In this document: in pieces, positions 43,131 to 50,875 of the stretch
Layout: the number at the start of each line of letters is the position of its first letter
Position numbering within the stretch: the first letter of the stretch is position 1
NCBI GenBank assembly: GCA_035685165.1
Contig: DASRBI010000010.1
Location: 213,063-277,062, forward strand
From: DATFDN01 sp035685165
GTDB lineage: Bacteria; Pseudomonadota; Alphaproteobacteria; Acetobacterales; Acetobacteraceae
Reading direction: 5' to 3'
DNA: 64,000 bases
Notes under the pieces: generated by a model
The model's input: the letters and a program-made list of their open reading frames with translations, nothing else
Database searches by the model: none
Told to the model about the DNA's origin: nothing
Made by a program: the position numbers and the translations under genes

Positions 43131-44574
43131 TCGTCCGCAGCCCGAGCACCAGCTCGTTCTTGATCTTCTCGGTTGGGTTGAGCGGATTGAGTATCCCGCC
43201 GCTCGGGTTGATGAAGTACTGTATATCAGGCTGCACGATCCACCACGGCGCGAGCTGTGCCTGATAAGTGGCTTCGATGAAGGTCTCGGCGCTACGGATC
43301 GGAATCGCCGTCCCGGTGTAGAATGCGAGTTGCTGGTCGTGCTGCGCAGCGGCGCCGCTGATGCGGGCATAGCCGATGCCGATCCCCGTTGTGTCGTTGT
43401 CACGTCCGGGCAGCGGCGCCTTCAGCGTGACACCGGCGTTCATCGAGAAATTGACGAGGTTGCGGTCGCCGGGAGCGCCCATCGCGCGCAGGAACAGGCC
43501 GAGCGCGCGCGCGCCTTGCGGATCCGGTCGCCAGATGGTTTGGTCGATCACGCCGTAGAGGCTGAAGTTGTTCCAGAGCATCTGCGGGATGCCGGTGCTT
43601 GCCGAGCTGGCGAGGGGCAGGCCGTCGCTGGCGATGTTCTGGCTCGGGAACGCGCCGGTGTCGTACCAGAAGCCCAGTTTATACGTGCCCGGGAGACCGG
43701 GCGGCGGCGCCCCGGCCGAGGGCGGAGAGGCCGGGGGCGGGTTCAGCGCGTATTGCACCTCGGCGATGAACAGCGCGCGGGTGCCGAGATTGAAGCGATG
43801 CCCCCCGGCTTCCGACCCGTTGAGTTGGTTGTCGTTATAGAACGGACCGCCGGGCGGATTGTCGTCGAACACGCCCCCGAGCACGGTGACCGTGTCCGAT
43901 GGCTCGGCGCGCAGGCGGATGCCGAGCGAGGAGAGCGGATAGGCCGGCCCGCCCGCGTACATGTCGACGGTGGGTAGGGCCGGCCAGCCCATCACCGCGT
44001 TGATGAACAGCCCCGACTGGGCGCTGATGAGAAACTCCTGATCGAGGCTCTGCTGGCCCAGCTTGAGATCGGCCTTCCCGCCGAGAAAGGATTGCTGGTA
44101 CCAAAGCTCCCAGATCCGGGTCGTGCGCTCGCCCGCGATGCTGCTGGCCGGTTGCAGCACGTAAAGATTGTCGGTGCTGAGATCGCGCCCGTGGATCTGC
44201 AGCGCGCTGATGTTGAGAATGCCGCCGTCCCAGCCGAAGGCTTTCGACGTATCGACGCCGAGGCTCATCATCGTGACCCCGTCATACGCGGCGCCGGTGT
44301 GGACGCCGCCGGTGACGTTGCCGAGCACCTCGCTCGTCTCGCTCAGGCCGAAGCTGAGGCCGCGATCGGCGAGGGCGCTGCGAGCCCCGAGCGGATCGCC
44401 GAGCAAATTGGACCGCTCCCACAACCCGGTCGGCGCCTTCTGTTGCTGCCCGGACGGTCCCGGGGCCGGGTTCTGCGGCATCGGCGGCGCGGTCTGTGCC
44501 GATGCCTGCACGGCGCCCAAAACGGCAAGGCAAGCGGCCCCGGCGAGCCGCGCCAGGCTCGCAAACGCGCGCAT
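43117..44574 (-). CDS. Carbohydrate-selective porin, OprB family
   Basis: A 485-residue outer membrane porin. The signal peptide spans about residues 1-27 (FASLARLAGAACLAVLGAVQASA). Characteristic OprB strands include LSFGLSETSEVLGNVTGG, NISALQIHGRDLSTDNL, RIWELWYQQSFLGGKADLKLGQQSLDQEFL and YFINPSGGILNP. It ends with the aromatic F (TNVTF), as in outer membrane barrels. OprB proteins pass sugars or small solutes. It lies immediately downstream of a Nramp-type transporter (11 bp), so a role in metal-linked uptake cannot be excluded. Confidence 0.93.
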   Translation of the reverse strand: MRAFASLARLAGAACLAVLGAVQASAQTAPPMPQNPAPGPSGQQQKAPTGLWERSNLLGDPLGARSALADRGLSFGLSETSEVLGNVTGGVHTGAAYDGVTMMSLGVDTSKAFGWDGGILNISALQIHGRDLSTDNLYVLQPASSIAGERTTRIWELWYQQSFLGGKADLKLGQQSLDQEFLISAQSGLFINAVMGWPALPTVDMYAGGPAYPLSSLGIRLRAEPSDTVTVLGGVFDDNPPGGPFYNDNQLNGSEAGGHRFNLGTRALFIAEVQYALNPPPASPPSAGAPPPGLPGTYKLGFWYDTGAFPSQNIASDGLPLASSASTGIPQMLWNNFSLYGVIDQTIWRPDPQGARALGLFLRAMGAPGDRNLVNFSMNAGVTLKAPLPGRDNDTTGIGIGYARISGAAAQHDQQLAFYTGTAIPIRSAETFIEATYQAQLAPWWIVQPDIQYFINPSGGILNPLNPTEKIKNELVLGLRTNVTF

Positions 44575-44585
44575 GGCGAGGGCTT

Positions 44586-46220
44586 CTACAGGCCCGTGGC
44601 GACCTGCACCACCTTCACCGCGACCAGCGCCACCGCCAGCACGAGATAGGCGCGCAGGACCAGCATCCAGAGCCGCGTCCCGCGCCCGAGGGCGGGAGCA
44701 GGCAGCAGATGAAGCGGCGGCATCCGCCACGCGGTGCGCGCATCCGGCGCCGCGGCCCCGGCCATCGCGGGCGCGCCGCGCAGCAGCGCGAACCCGGCAT
44801 AGCCCGCGAGCCCGAGCGCGCTGCCGGCGCCGAGCCCGAGCAGCATCGCGCGCCCGGATAGATCGGGGAAGATCGTCGCGGCGGTGAGCACGAGGGACAG
44901 CATCACGAGCACCCAAATCACCGCGCCGGTGAATAGGTTGAGCCAGCGTCCATTAACCCACGGGCCAAGCACTGCCTTGTCGTTGCAGAGCAGCAGCAGG
45001 AACACGGTTGCCGACGGCAGCAAAACGCCCGCGAGCGTCTGCACCGCATTGGTCAGCAGCCCGAGCAGCGCATCGTTGCCGAAGCCCACGAGCGCCGCGG
45101 CGAGCGCGATCAGCCCGGCATAGACGGCATAAAAGCCGCGCGCCTCGAAAGCCTTGCGGTGCAGCGAATGGCGCAGGCTCAGCACGTCGCCGATCGCATA
45201 GGCAGTGGAAAGCGACACGGCCGAGGCGCCGATGATGCTGGCGTCGAGCAGCGCGAGCGCGAACATCACCCCGGCAGTGCGCCCGGCATAGGCCTCCAGC
45301 CCCTTCGCCACCGCGCCCGCGTCGGTGAAGTGTCCGAAGCCGGGGGTGCCGTGGAACGCGGCGGCGGTGAACGCGATCATCGCCACTGCGCCGATCACCA
45401 CAACGCCGATGCCGATCCAGAGATCGGCCTTCTCGTAGGCCATGAACTGCGGCGTGATCCGCTTGTCGATGACATAGCTCTGCTGGAAGAAAAGCTGCCA
45501 GGGTGCCACGGTGGTGCCGACGATGCCGATCACCAGCAGCATCACATCGGAAAGCTTGGCGCCCTGCGGAAAGGCGGGCGTGACGAGATCGCGGCCGATC
45601 TGCGCGAGCGGCGGGTGCGCGAGAATAAAAATCGGCACCAGCAGCAGGCTGAAGAAGCAGAGCGCGAGCGAGAACCGCTCGAAGCGGCGGAAACTGCCGG
45701 TGCTCGCCGCCGAGATGATGATGCCGGCGGCGACCACGATGCCCCAGAAGCGCGGCACGCCGAGATAGCCGAGTGCCAGATTGATGCCGATGAACTCGGT
45801 GACGATGGTGAGCCCGTTCAAAAGGAACAGGTCGATCACGCTGAACGCGCCCCAGAACTTGCCGAACCGCTCCAGGATCAGCCGTGCGTGGCCGACGCCG
45901 GTCACGGCGCCGAGGCGGACCACCATCTCCTGGTTCACATAGAGGACCGGGATCAGCAGCAGGAGCGTCCAAAGCAGCGCGGTGCCGTAGTTCTGGCCGG
46001 CCTGGGTGTAGGTGCCGAAGGCGCCCGCGTCGTTGTCGCCCACCATCACGATCAGGCCCGGGCCGAGGATCGCGGCGAGCGTGCGCAGCCGTGCGCCCCA
46101 GCCGCGCCCCTGCCGCCATTCGCCCTGGCGGATCGTACCGAACGCTCCCTGGATGTCGCCGACATGGGCGGAGTCGAGGACGGCGGAGGCGGTCGGGTTG
46201 TTCAGAACGAGGTCGGACAT
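44586..46220 (-). CDS. Nramp-related divalent metal transporter (variant motif)
   Basis: A 544-residue membrane protein with about 11-12 transmembrane segments of the Nramp (SLC11) fold. The canonical TM1 DPGN motif of manganese/iron Nramp is replaced by GDNDAGAFG near residue 62, and the TM6 MPH motif reads TVAPWQLFFQQ near 250, so the methionine ligand is missing. Such changes occur in Nramp-related magnesium transporters and other Nramp relatives, so the ion is uncertain. The C-terminal helix (LWMLVLRAYLVLAVALVAV) is fused here, while the second transporter has it as a separate gene. Confidence 0.88.
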   Translation of the reverse strand: MSDLVLNNPTASAVLDSAHVGDIQGAFGTIRQGEWRQGRGWGARLRTLAAILGPGLIVMVGDNDAGAFGTYTQAGQNYGTALLWTLLLLIPVLYVNQEMVVRLGAVTGVGHARLILERFGKFWGAFSVIDLFLLNGLTIVTEFIGINLALGYLGVPRFWGIVVAAGIIISAASTGSFRRFERFSLALCFFSLLLVPIFILAHPPLAQIGRDLVTPAFPQGAKLSDVMLLVIGIVGTTVAPWQLFFQQSYVIDKRITPQFMAYEKADLWIGIGVVVIGAVAMIAFTAAAFHGTPGFGHFTDAGAVAKGLEAYAGRTAGVMFALALLDASIIGASAVSLSTAYAIGDVLSLRHSLHRKAFEARGFYAVYAGLIALAAALVGFGNDALLGLLTNAVQTLAGVLLPSATVFLLLLCNDKAVLGPWVNGRWLNLFTGAVIWVLVMLSLVLTAATIFPDLSGRAMLLGLGAGSALGLAGYAGFALLRGAPAMAGAAAPDARTAWRMPPLHLLPAPALGRGTRLWMLVLRAYLVLAVALVAVKVVQVATGL

Positions 46221-46308
46221 GACGAGATCACCAGGCGGCGGCGGAACTGGCGCCGTGCGGGATCAACCCGCGCGGCAGACGGCAATCGGCCGGCGCGGAC
46301 GCGCCGGG

Positions 46309-46452
46309 TCAGCGCCTGGGTTCGGGGTCCGTCTCGTCGTCGGCGCGCCAGCGGCACAGCGGGCGCGCGGTCGCGGCGCGCCGCGGATGCTTCCGGCGGT
46401 CCAGGGGCGCAAGGCGCGCCAAGCGGGCATCAAGGGTGAGGAAGCCGGCCAT
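46309..46452 (-). CDS. Small Arg-rich protein, 47 residues
   Basis: A 47-residue frame (MAGFLTLDARLARLAPLDRR, then an Arg-rich stretch and CRWRADDETDPEPRR) starts at the ATG read from 46452 with a strong ribosome site (AAGGAGAGGG) 4-9 bases ahead. Similar short basic proteins ending near CRW are common in this group of bacteria, but I cannot name a family. It lies upstream of the first Nramp-related gene on the same strand, 88 bp from its start, and could be co-transcribed. Confidence 0.45.
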   Translation of the reverse strand: MAGFLTLDARLARLAPLDRRKHPRRAATARPLCRWRADDETDPEPRR

Positions 46453-46770
46453 GGCCCTCTCCTTCGGCTCAAGCGGTTGCTCGAACCCGGGAGGGCCGGA
46501 CCGTTCAGCCTAGCGGGTCAAACCCCGCCGGCCTTGGCGATCCATGCGCAACCCGGGCGACGATCCAGCCACGCAAAGCGGTCACAGGCGGCGGCAAGCG
46601 CCTACTGTGGCTCTCCGTTGGCTGGCTGCTAGATCGCGGGTTCATGTGATCCCTAGTCGGTTGATCCAAAGCCGGCATGACAGCCGAACGGCGCCGCCAT
46701 GTCGCCCGGCCGATATACGCCGATGCGCGGGGCGTTCAAGTGCTATCTCGGACCCCGCATCAAATCGCGC
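46453..46770. other. 318-bp intergenic region, no gene seen
   Basis: No convincing coding frame, tRNA or repeat was found between the 47-residue frame and the end of the 69-residue gene. It probably holds the promoter for the first Nramp-related transporter. I saw no copy of the ATGTAGC/GCTACAT operator found at 48401. Confidence 0.4.
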
Positions 46771-46980
46771 TCAATGCGGCGGGGCCGTCAGCGCCCTCGC
46801 GAACGCATAGGCGACGATCGGGATGGCGATCAGCACATAGATCCGCAGCGCCACCAACAGGAACACCGCGAAGCGCCCCAGCTTGCGGCGCGGCAGGGGT
46901 GTTTCAGCGGCGAAGGTGAACTGGGTCGGCTCCAGCGCCGAAAGCGCGTTTGGATCGAACTTCATCGCCGCCACCTTCAT
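46771..46980 (-). CDS. Single-helix membrane protein, detached Nramp C-terminal helix
   Basis: A 69-residue protein with one transmembrane helix (FAVFLLVALRIYVLIAIPIVAY) preceded by a Pro/Arg stretch (TPLPRRKLGR). It starts in an ATGA overlap with the Nramp-related gene upstream. Its C-terminal 35 residues resemble the fused C-terminus of the first Nramp-related protein (PAPALGRGTRLWMLVLRAYLVL), suggesting it supplies a missing terminal helix to the transporter. A second ATG at 46965 is possible. Confidence 0.65.
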   Translation of the reverse strand: MKVAAMKFDPNALSALEPTQFTFAAETPLPRRKLGRFAVFLLVALRIYVLIAIPIVAYAFARALTAPPH

Positions 46981-48353
46981 TTGCCGAGCAGGCCAGGAAA
47001 CACGGTGATCACGCCGTAGAGCGCGCCCACGAGCGAGATGCCGACCACGATCGTGCCGCCGGCGAGGTTGCCGCGCCAGGAATTGGCGAGGGTGCCCATG
47101 ATCTCGCGGTCGTTGACCAGCAGCAGCAGGAACAGCAGGGCCGGAGCCATCAGCAGGGTCGCGATCACGTTGACCGTCAGGGTCATCGCGAGCAGGGGCG
47201 CGCCCGGGATCAGCACGATGCCGCCCGCGACCAGTGCCGAGACCACTGCCGCGCCGTAGAACAGCCGGCCACGGGCGAAGTCGAGATTGAGGCTGTGATG
47301 GGTCCGCAAGGTCTCGGCGAGCGCGTAGGAGGATGAGGTCGAGATCGTCATCGTCGCGACCAGCCCGGCCTCGATGAAGCCGAGCGCGAACAGGGTGGCG
47401 CCCGTTTCGCCGAGCATTGGGCGAAGCGCGCTGGCGAAATCCGCACCGCTCGCGAACTGCGACACGTCCACGTGGGCGGCGAACAGCGGCGCGGCGGCGA
47501 CAACGGTGGCGATCGCGGCGATCGCGGCGATCAGCGCGCCCATCGCCGTGTCGATCCGGCCCTGGCGCAGGTCGGCGCGGGTCAGCCCTTTGTCCACCAC
47601 AGCGCTTTGCTGGAAAAAGATCATCCACGGCGTCACCGTGGCGCCGATATTGGCGAGGATCAGCGTGACGAAGCCGGTGCCGAGAGCGCGGGGCAGCGGT
47701 CCCCAGGTGGCGATGGCGCGGGCGAGCGCGGCGCCGCTCGGGTGGGCATAGAGCGCGGCCGGGACAAAGAGCAGGTTGAAGGCGGCGAGCCCCATCGCCA
47801 CCCGCTCCCATGTCGCGTAGCGGCGCAGCGCGAGCGAGGCGATCACGACGAGGACGCCGAAGGCGACCGAAAGCGCCGCCGGGATGCCGAAATAGAGCCC
47901 GCCCGCCTGGATGGCGATGAACTCCGTCACCAGGGTCAGCACATTGCCGAACACGAGGTCGGCCATCGCGAAATAGCCCCAGAACGGGCCGAACCGCTGG
48001 AAGATCAGCTCGGCATGGCCGCGATGGGTCGCCGCGCCGAGGCGCACCGTCATCTCCTGCACGATGAAGGCCATGAGGAAGGTGAGCAGGATGAAGGGAA
48101 CGAAGAAGCCGATGCCGTAGGTCGCCCCGGTGGTGGCATAGGAGACCATGCTGGGGCCGTCGTTCTCGCCTAGCATCACGAGCACGCCTGGCCCGGCCAG
48201 CAGCCAAAGAAGGCGCAGGCGGCGGCCCGAGGCCCGCGTCCGCAGCACACGCAGCCGGTCCTGGGCGCGCAGCATGTCTTCGCGCGTAATCTGCTGCCCC
48301 GGCGCGGCGCCCGGCGGCTCGGGCAGTCCGAGGCGCATGACGTCCTGGCTCAT
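46977..48353 (-). CDS. Nramp-related divalent metal transporter, second copy
   Basis: A 458-residue Nramp-fold protein with about 11 transmembrane segments. The TM1 motif reads LGENDGPSMVSY in place of DPGN, and TM6 reads ATVTPWMIFFQQSAVVDKG. It is shorter at the C-terminus than the first copy, and the missing helix is encoded separately downstream. It is divergent to mntR, and a palindromic operator candidate lies in the gap, so it is probably repressed or controlled by MntR in response to metal. Substrate likely manganese or another divalent cation. Confidence 0.88.
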   Translation of the reverse strand: MSQDVMRLGLPEPPGAAPGQQITREDMLRAQDRLRVLRTRASGRRLRLLWLLAGPGVLVMLGENDGPSMVSYATTGATYGIGFFVPFILLTFLMAFIVQEMTVRLGAATHRGHAELIFQRFGPFWGYFAMADLVFGNVLTLVTEFIAIQAGGLYFGIPAALSVAFGVLVVIASLALRRYATWERVAMGLAAFNLLFVPAALYAHPSGAALARAIATWGPLPRALGTGFVTLILANIGATVTPWMIFFQQSAVVDKGLTRADLRQGRIDTAMGALIAAIAAIATVVAAAPLFAAHVDVSQFASGADFASALRPMLGETGATLFALGFIEAGLVATMTISTSSSYALAETLRTHHSLNLDFARGRLFYGAAVVSALVAGGIVLIPGAPLLAMTLTVNVIATLLMAPALLFLLLLVNDREIMGTLANSWRGNLAGGTIVVGISLVGALYGVITVFPGLLGK

Positions 48354-48400
48354 GGTGGCTCCGGCACCCTCCTGCTTCACGGCGAAGCTGAGGCCGCATG

Positions 48401-48418
48401 ATGTAGCTGTGGCTACAT
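48401..48418. promoter_or_regulatory. Palindromic operator candidate (MntR-type)
   Basis: ATGTAGC (48401-48407) and GCTACAT (48412-48418) are perfect inverted repeats with a 4-base spacer TGTG. It lies 48 bp upstream of the Nramp-related start and 81 bp upstream of mntR, in the gap between two divergent genes. Placement and size fit a DtxR/MntR-family dimer site controlling both genes. Confidence 0.65.
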
Positions 48419-48498
48419 TTAGGTCAATGGACTTCACGTGGAAGCTGCGGCTATAAATCCGCGAGAGGGCGGCGAATCGAACGGGGAAGGGAGGCCGG

Positions 48499-48951
48499 GT
48501 GGCCCGAGAGTTGATCGCGGTGCCAGCCGGCGCGATGCCGGCGGAGCCGACCCAGGCGGTGCGGTTCGGCAAGGCACGGAGCGCGCAGGCAACCGCGTTG
48601 CAGGAGGATTATGTCGAGCTGATCGACGACTTGCTTGCCGCGCACGGCGAGGCGCGGGCGACCGAGGTCGCCAAGCGGCTGGGAGTGACGCACCCGACGG
48701 CGCTGAAGGCGATCGCGCGGCTGAAGCGGGAGGGTCTGGTCACGTCCCGCCCCTATCGCGGCATCTTCCTCACGGAAGCGGGGCGTACATTGGCCGAACG
48801 GGTGCGCGCGCGGCACCGCCTGGTGGTGGCGCTGCTGCGCGCTGTCGGCGTGCCGGCCGAGGTGGCGGAGCAGGACGCCGAAGGGATGGAGCACCACGCC
48901 TCGCCCGCGACCTTGGAGGCGTTCGCGCGGTTCTTGCGGCGGGCGCGCTGA
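48499..48951 (+). CDS. mntR: Metal-dependent transcriptional regulator, MntR (DtxR family)
   Basis: A 150-residue regulator. The N-terminal winged helix (about 30-95: ALQEDYVELIDDLLAAHG, ATEVAKRLGVTHPTALKAIARLKREGLV) binds DNA, and the dimerisation and metal domain (about 96-150: RVRARHRLVVALLRAVGVP, AEQDAEGMEHHAS) carries the His/Glu/Asp ligands typical of manganese-sensing MntR. The GTG at 48499 has AGGGAGG ahead; an ATG at 48535 is an alternative. Divergent from the Nramp-related gene with a palindrome between. Confidence 0.92.
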   Translation: MARELIAVPAGAMPAEPTQAVRFGKARSAQATALQEDYVELIDDLLAAHGEARATEVAKRLGVTHPTALKAIARLKREGLVTSRPYRGIFLTEAGRTLAERVRARHRLVVALLRAVGVPAEVAEQDAEGMEHHASPATLEAFARFLRRAR

Positions 48952-48990
48952 TCGGCCGGGCCGCCTTCACTCGCGGCGCTGCGGGCCGCG

Positions 48991-49014
48991 GCCTCTCCTG
49001 CAAGCGGGAGAGGC
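48991..49014. terminator. Hairpin between mntR and the convergent radical SAM gene
   Basis: GCCTCTCC (48991-48998) and GGAGAGGC (49007-49014) form a perfect stem around TGCAAGCG, and the pairing extends outward through GGCCGC-type bases on each side. It belongs to the same G/C-rich repeat family as the units near 14684 and 34979 and lies between two converging genes. Confidence 0.55.
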
Positions 49015-49021
49015 GGCCGCG

Positions 49022-50749
49022 TCAGGCGGGTTGCAGCGGTCGCTTTGCAGCAACGGGCGCGAGCAAGTCGAGGCGGGTCTCGTCCTCGGGCGTGCCCTGA
49101 GCGAGCGCGGCATCGGTGTAGTGCCGGGCGCGCGGGTCGCGGAGGATCGCGCGGGCCACCAGCCGCAGCTTGATGTCGGCACAGATGAGCGCGGCCGACT
49201 TCCGCAGCGTCTCGGCGCTGAAGGCGGGCCAGAACAGCAATGGATGCGGCTGCTTGAGGCCGGGCCGCCGCTCGCTCGGGTGCTTGAGGCGCACCACCCC
49301 GCCTTGCAGCGGATGCACATTCTCGATCGGCACCGTGGTGGAAAACGTCACGAGAATGCGGTGCAGGCTGCCCATCGGCAGGCCGGTCGCGGCGCCGCGA
49401 CGCAGCAGCGTTCGCAGGTGCTGCGGTGAATAGTACAGCGACCACGCCTCACGATAGATCGACGCCCACTCCGCGCGGGTCATCTTGGAGTGCTCGGCGC
49501 AGATATGCTCGAGATCGTAGCGGTTGAGGTCGGGCTCCATGGCTGCGCCGCGCCGCCACAGCGTCTGGTGGTCCTCGGAACCGGGCAGCGGCGTCAGGTT
49601 GAAGAATTCGAGCACGTCGATCGGCAGCTCGCGCTGGATAATGTGGATGTCGCGGCGGATCGACTCCGGCGTGTCGGCGGGAAAGCCCAAGATGTAACCG
49701 GCGAGTGTCATGATGCCCTGCGCCTTCCAGGCGAGCAGCATCCGCCGGTACTCGGCGATCTTGTTCTGCCGCTTCTTGGCGGCGAGCAAATTGTCGGGGT
49801 TGATGTTCTCGAGTCCGATGAACACGCGCGTTACGCCTGCCGCCTTCGCCTTCTCGATGAAGCGCGGGATCTTGTGGCAGAGCGTGTCGACCTGGATCAT
49901 CAGGCCGAGCGGGATGCCCTCGGCACGCAGCGCGGCGAGGCGGTCGAAGATCGCCTCCCAGTTACGGTTGCGGGCGAAATTGTCGTCGGTCAGGAAGAAC
50001 TTGGCGATGCCTTCGGCCCAGTTCATCCGTACCAAATGCTCGACATCGTCGGCCGAGCGGTGGCGGGACTTGCGGCCCTGCACGTTGATGATCGTGCAGA
50101 AGGAGCATTGATAGGGGCAGCCGCGCCCGGCATCGAAGCTCGTGCTGGTGCCGTAGGTGCGAGTGACGTAACGGCGCGGCAGGAACGGCACCGGGGTCTC
50201 GCTGATCCCGGGCAGGTCGTCGCGGAAGTCGTAAAGCGGTTCGAGCCGCCCGGCGGCGGCATCGTGCAGCACGCGGTCGAGCCTGCCTTCTAGCTCGCCC
50301 GCGAACATCGCCACGCCCATCGCCCGGCATTCGTCGAGGCCGAGCGCATGCGGGTCGATCATCGCCAGAACGCCGGAGACATGAAAGCCGCCGATCGCGA
50401 CCGGGATGCCCGCCGCGCGGAACGGGCGGGCGATGTCGAGCGCGCGGGGAAACTGGTTCGACTGCACGCCGATCAGGCCGACCATGCCGAACCCGCCATG
50501 CGCGCGGAAGCGGCGCAGCAGCGCGGGGATATCGACGCGCGTGTTGGTTTCGTCGATCGCCTGGATGTCGATCGCGACATCCGGGCCGAGCACCGCGCGT
50601 GCCGCGCAGTCGGCGGCGATGCTATAAACGGCGGCCAGCGAGTTCGACGGGATGATCGAGCGCCACCAGCGGATCACATAGCCGTCGTCGTCGTAGTGCG
50701 ACGGCTTGATGAGCACGAGCTGGAAGCGGCGGGCCGGGGTCGCGGGCAT
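49022..50749 (-). CDS. B12-binding-type radical SAM protein
   Basis: A 575-residue radical SAM enzyme. The N-terminal 150 residues form a Rossmann-like domain of the B12-binding type (GMVGLIGVQSN, IPVAIGGFHVS). The radical SAM cluster is Cys211-x3-Cys215-x2-Cys218 in GCPYQCSFC, and the following TIM-barrel segments (FFLTDDNFARN, RVFIGLENINPDNL, TLAGYILGFPADTPESI) are conserved. The C-terminal 120 residues are helical. These enzymes often methylate or rearrange hopanoids, tetrapyrroles or lipids; the substrate is unknown. Confidence 0.9.
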   Translation of the reverse strand: MPATPARRFQLVLIKPSHYDDDGYVIRWWRSIIPSNSLAAVYSIAADCAARAVLGPDVAIDIQAIDETNTRVDIPALLRRFRAHGGFGMVGLIGVQSNQFPRALDIARPFRAAGIPVAIGGFHVSGVLAMIDPHALGLDECRAMGVAMFAGELEGRLDRVLHDAAAGRLEPLYDFRDDLPGISETPVPFLPRRYVTRTYGTSTSFDAGRGCPYQCSFCTIINVQGRKSRHRSADDVEHLVRMNWAEGIAKFFLTDDNFARNRNWEAIFDRLAALRAEGIPLGLMIQVDTLCHKIPRFIEKAKAAGVTRVFIGLENINPDNLLAAKKRQNKIAEYRRMLLAWKAQGIMTLAGYILGFPADTPESIRRDIHIIQRELPIDVLEFFNLTPLPGSEDHQTLWRRGAAMEPDLNRYDLEHICAEHSKMTRAEWASIYREAWSLYYSPQHLRTLLRRGAATGLPMGSLHRILVTFSTTVPIENVHPLQGGVVRLKHPSERRPGLKQPHPLLFWPAFSAETLRKSAALICADIKLRLVARAILRDPRARHYTDAALAQGTPEDETRLDLLAPVAAKRPLQPA

Positions 50750-50875
50750 GAGCCTGTTCTGTCCTCGGTTTCCCGGGCGCGAGCGCCGCCCGGCTGCTCG
50801 CGTTACAGTGAGCGGGGCGATCCGGCAACCCTGAAGACCGGGCTGTGCTGTCTCCTTGGGCGGGGAGCGGCCGGT

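Noticed and set aside
48401..48418. Metal-sensing riboswitch upstream of the Nramp-related gene
   Set aside because: The region between 48353 and 48499 is short and shows only a simple palindrome, better explained as a protein-binding site.
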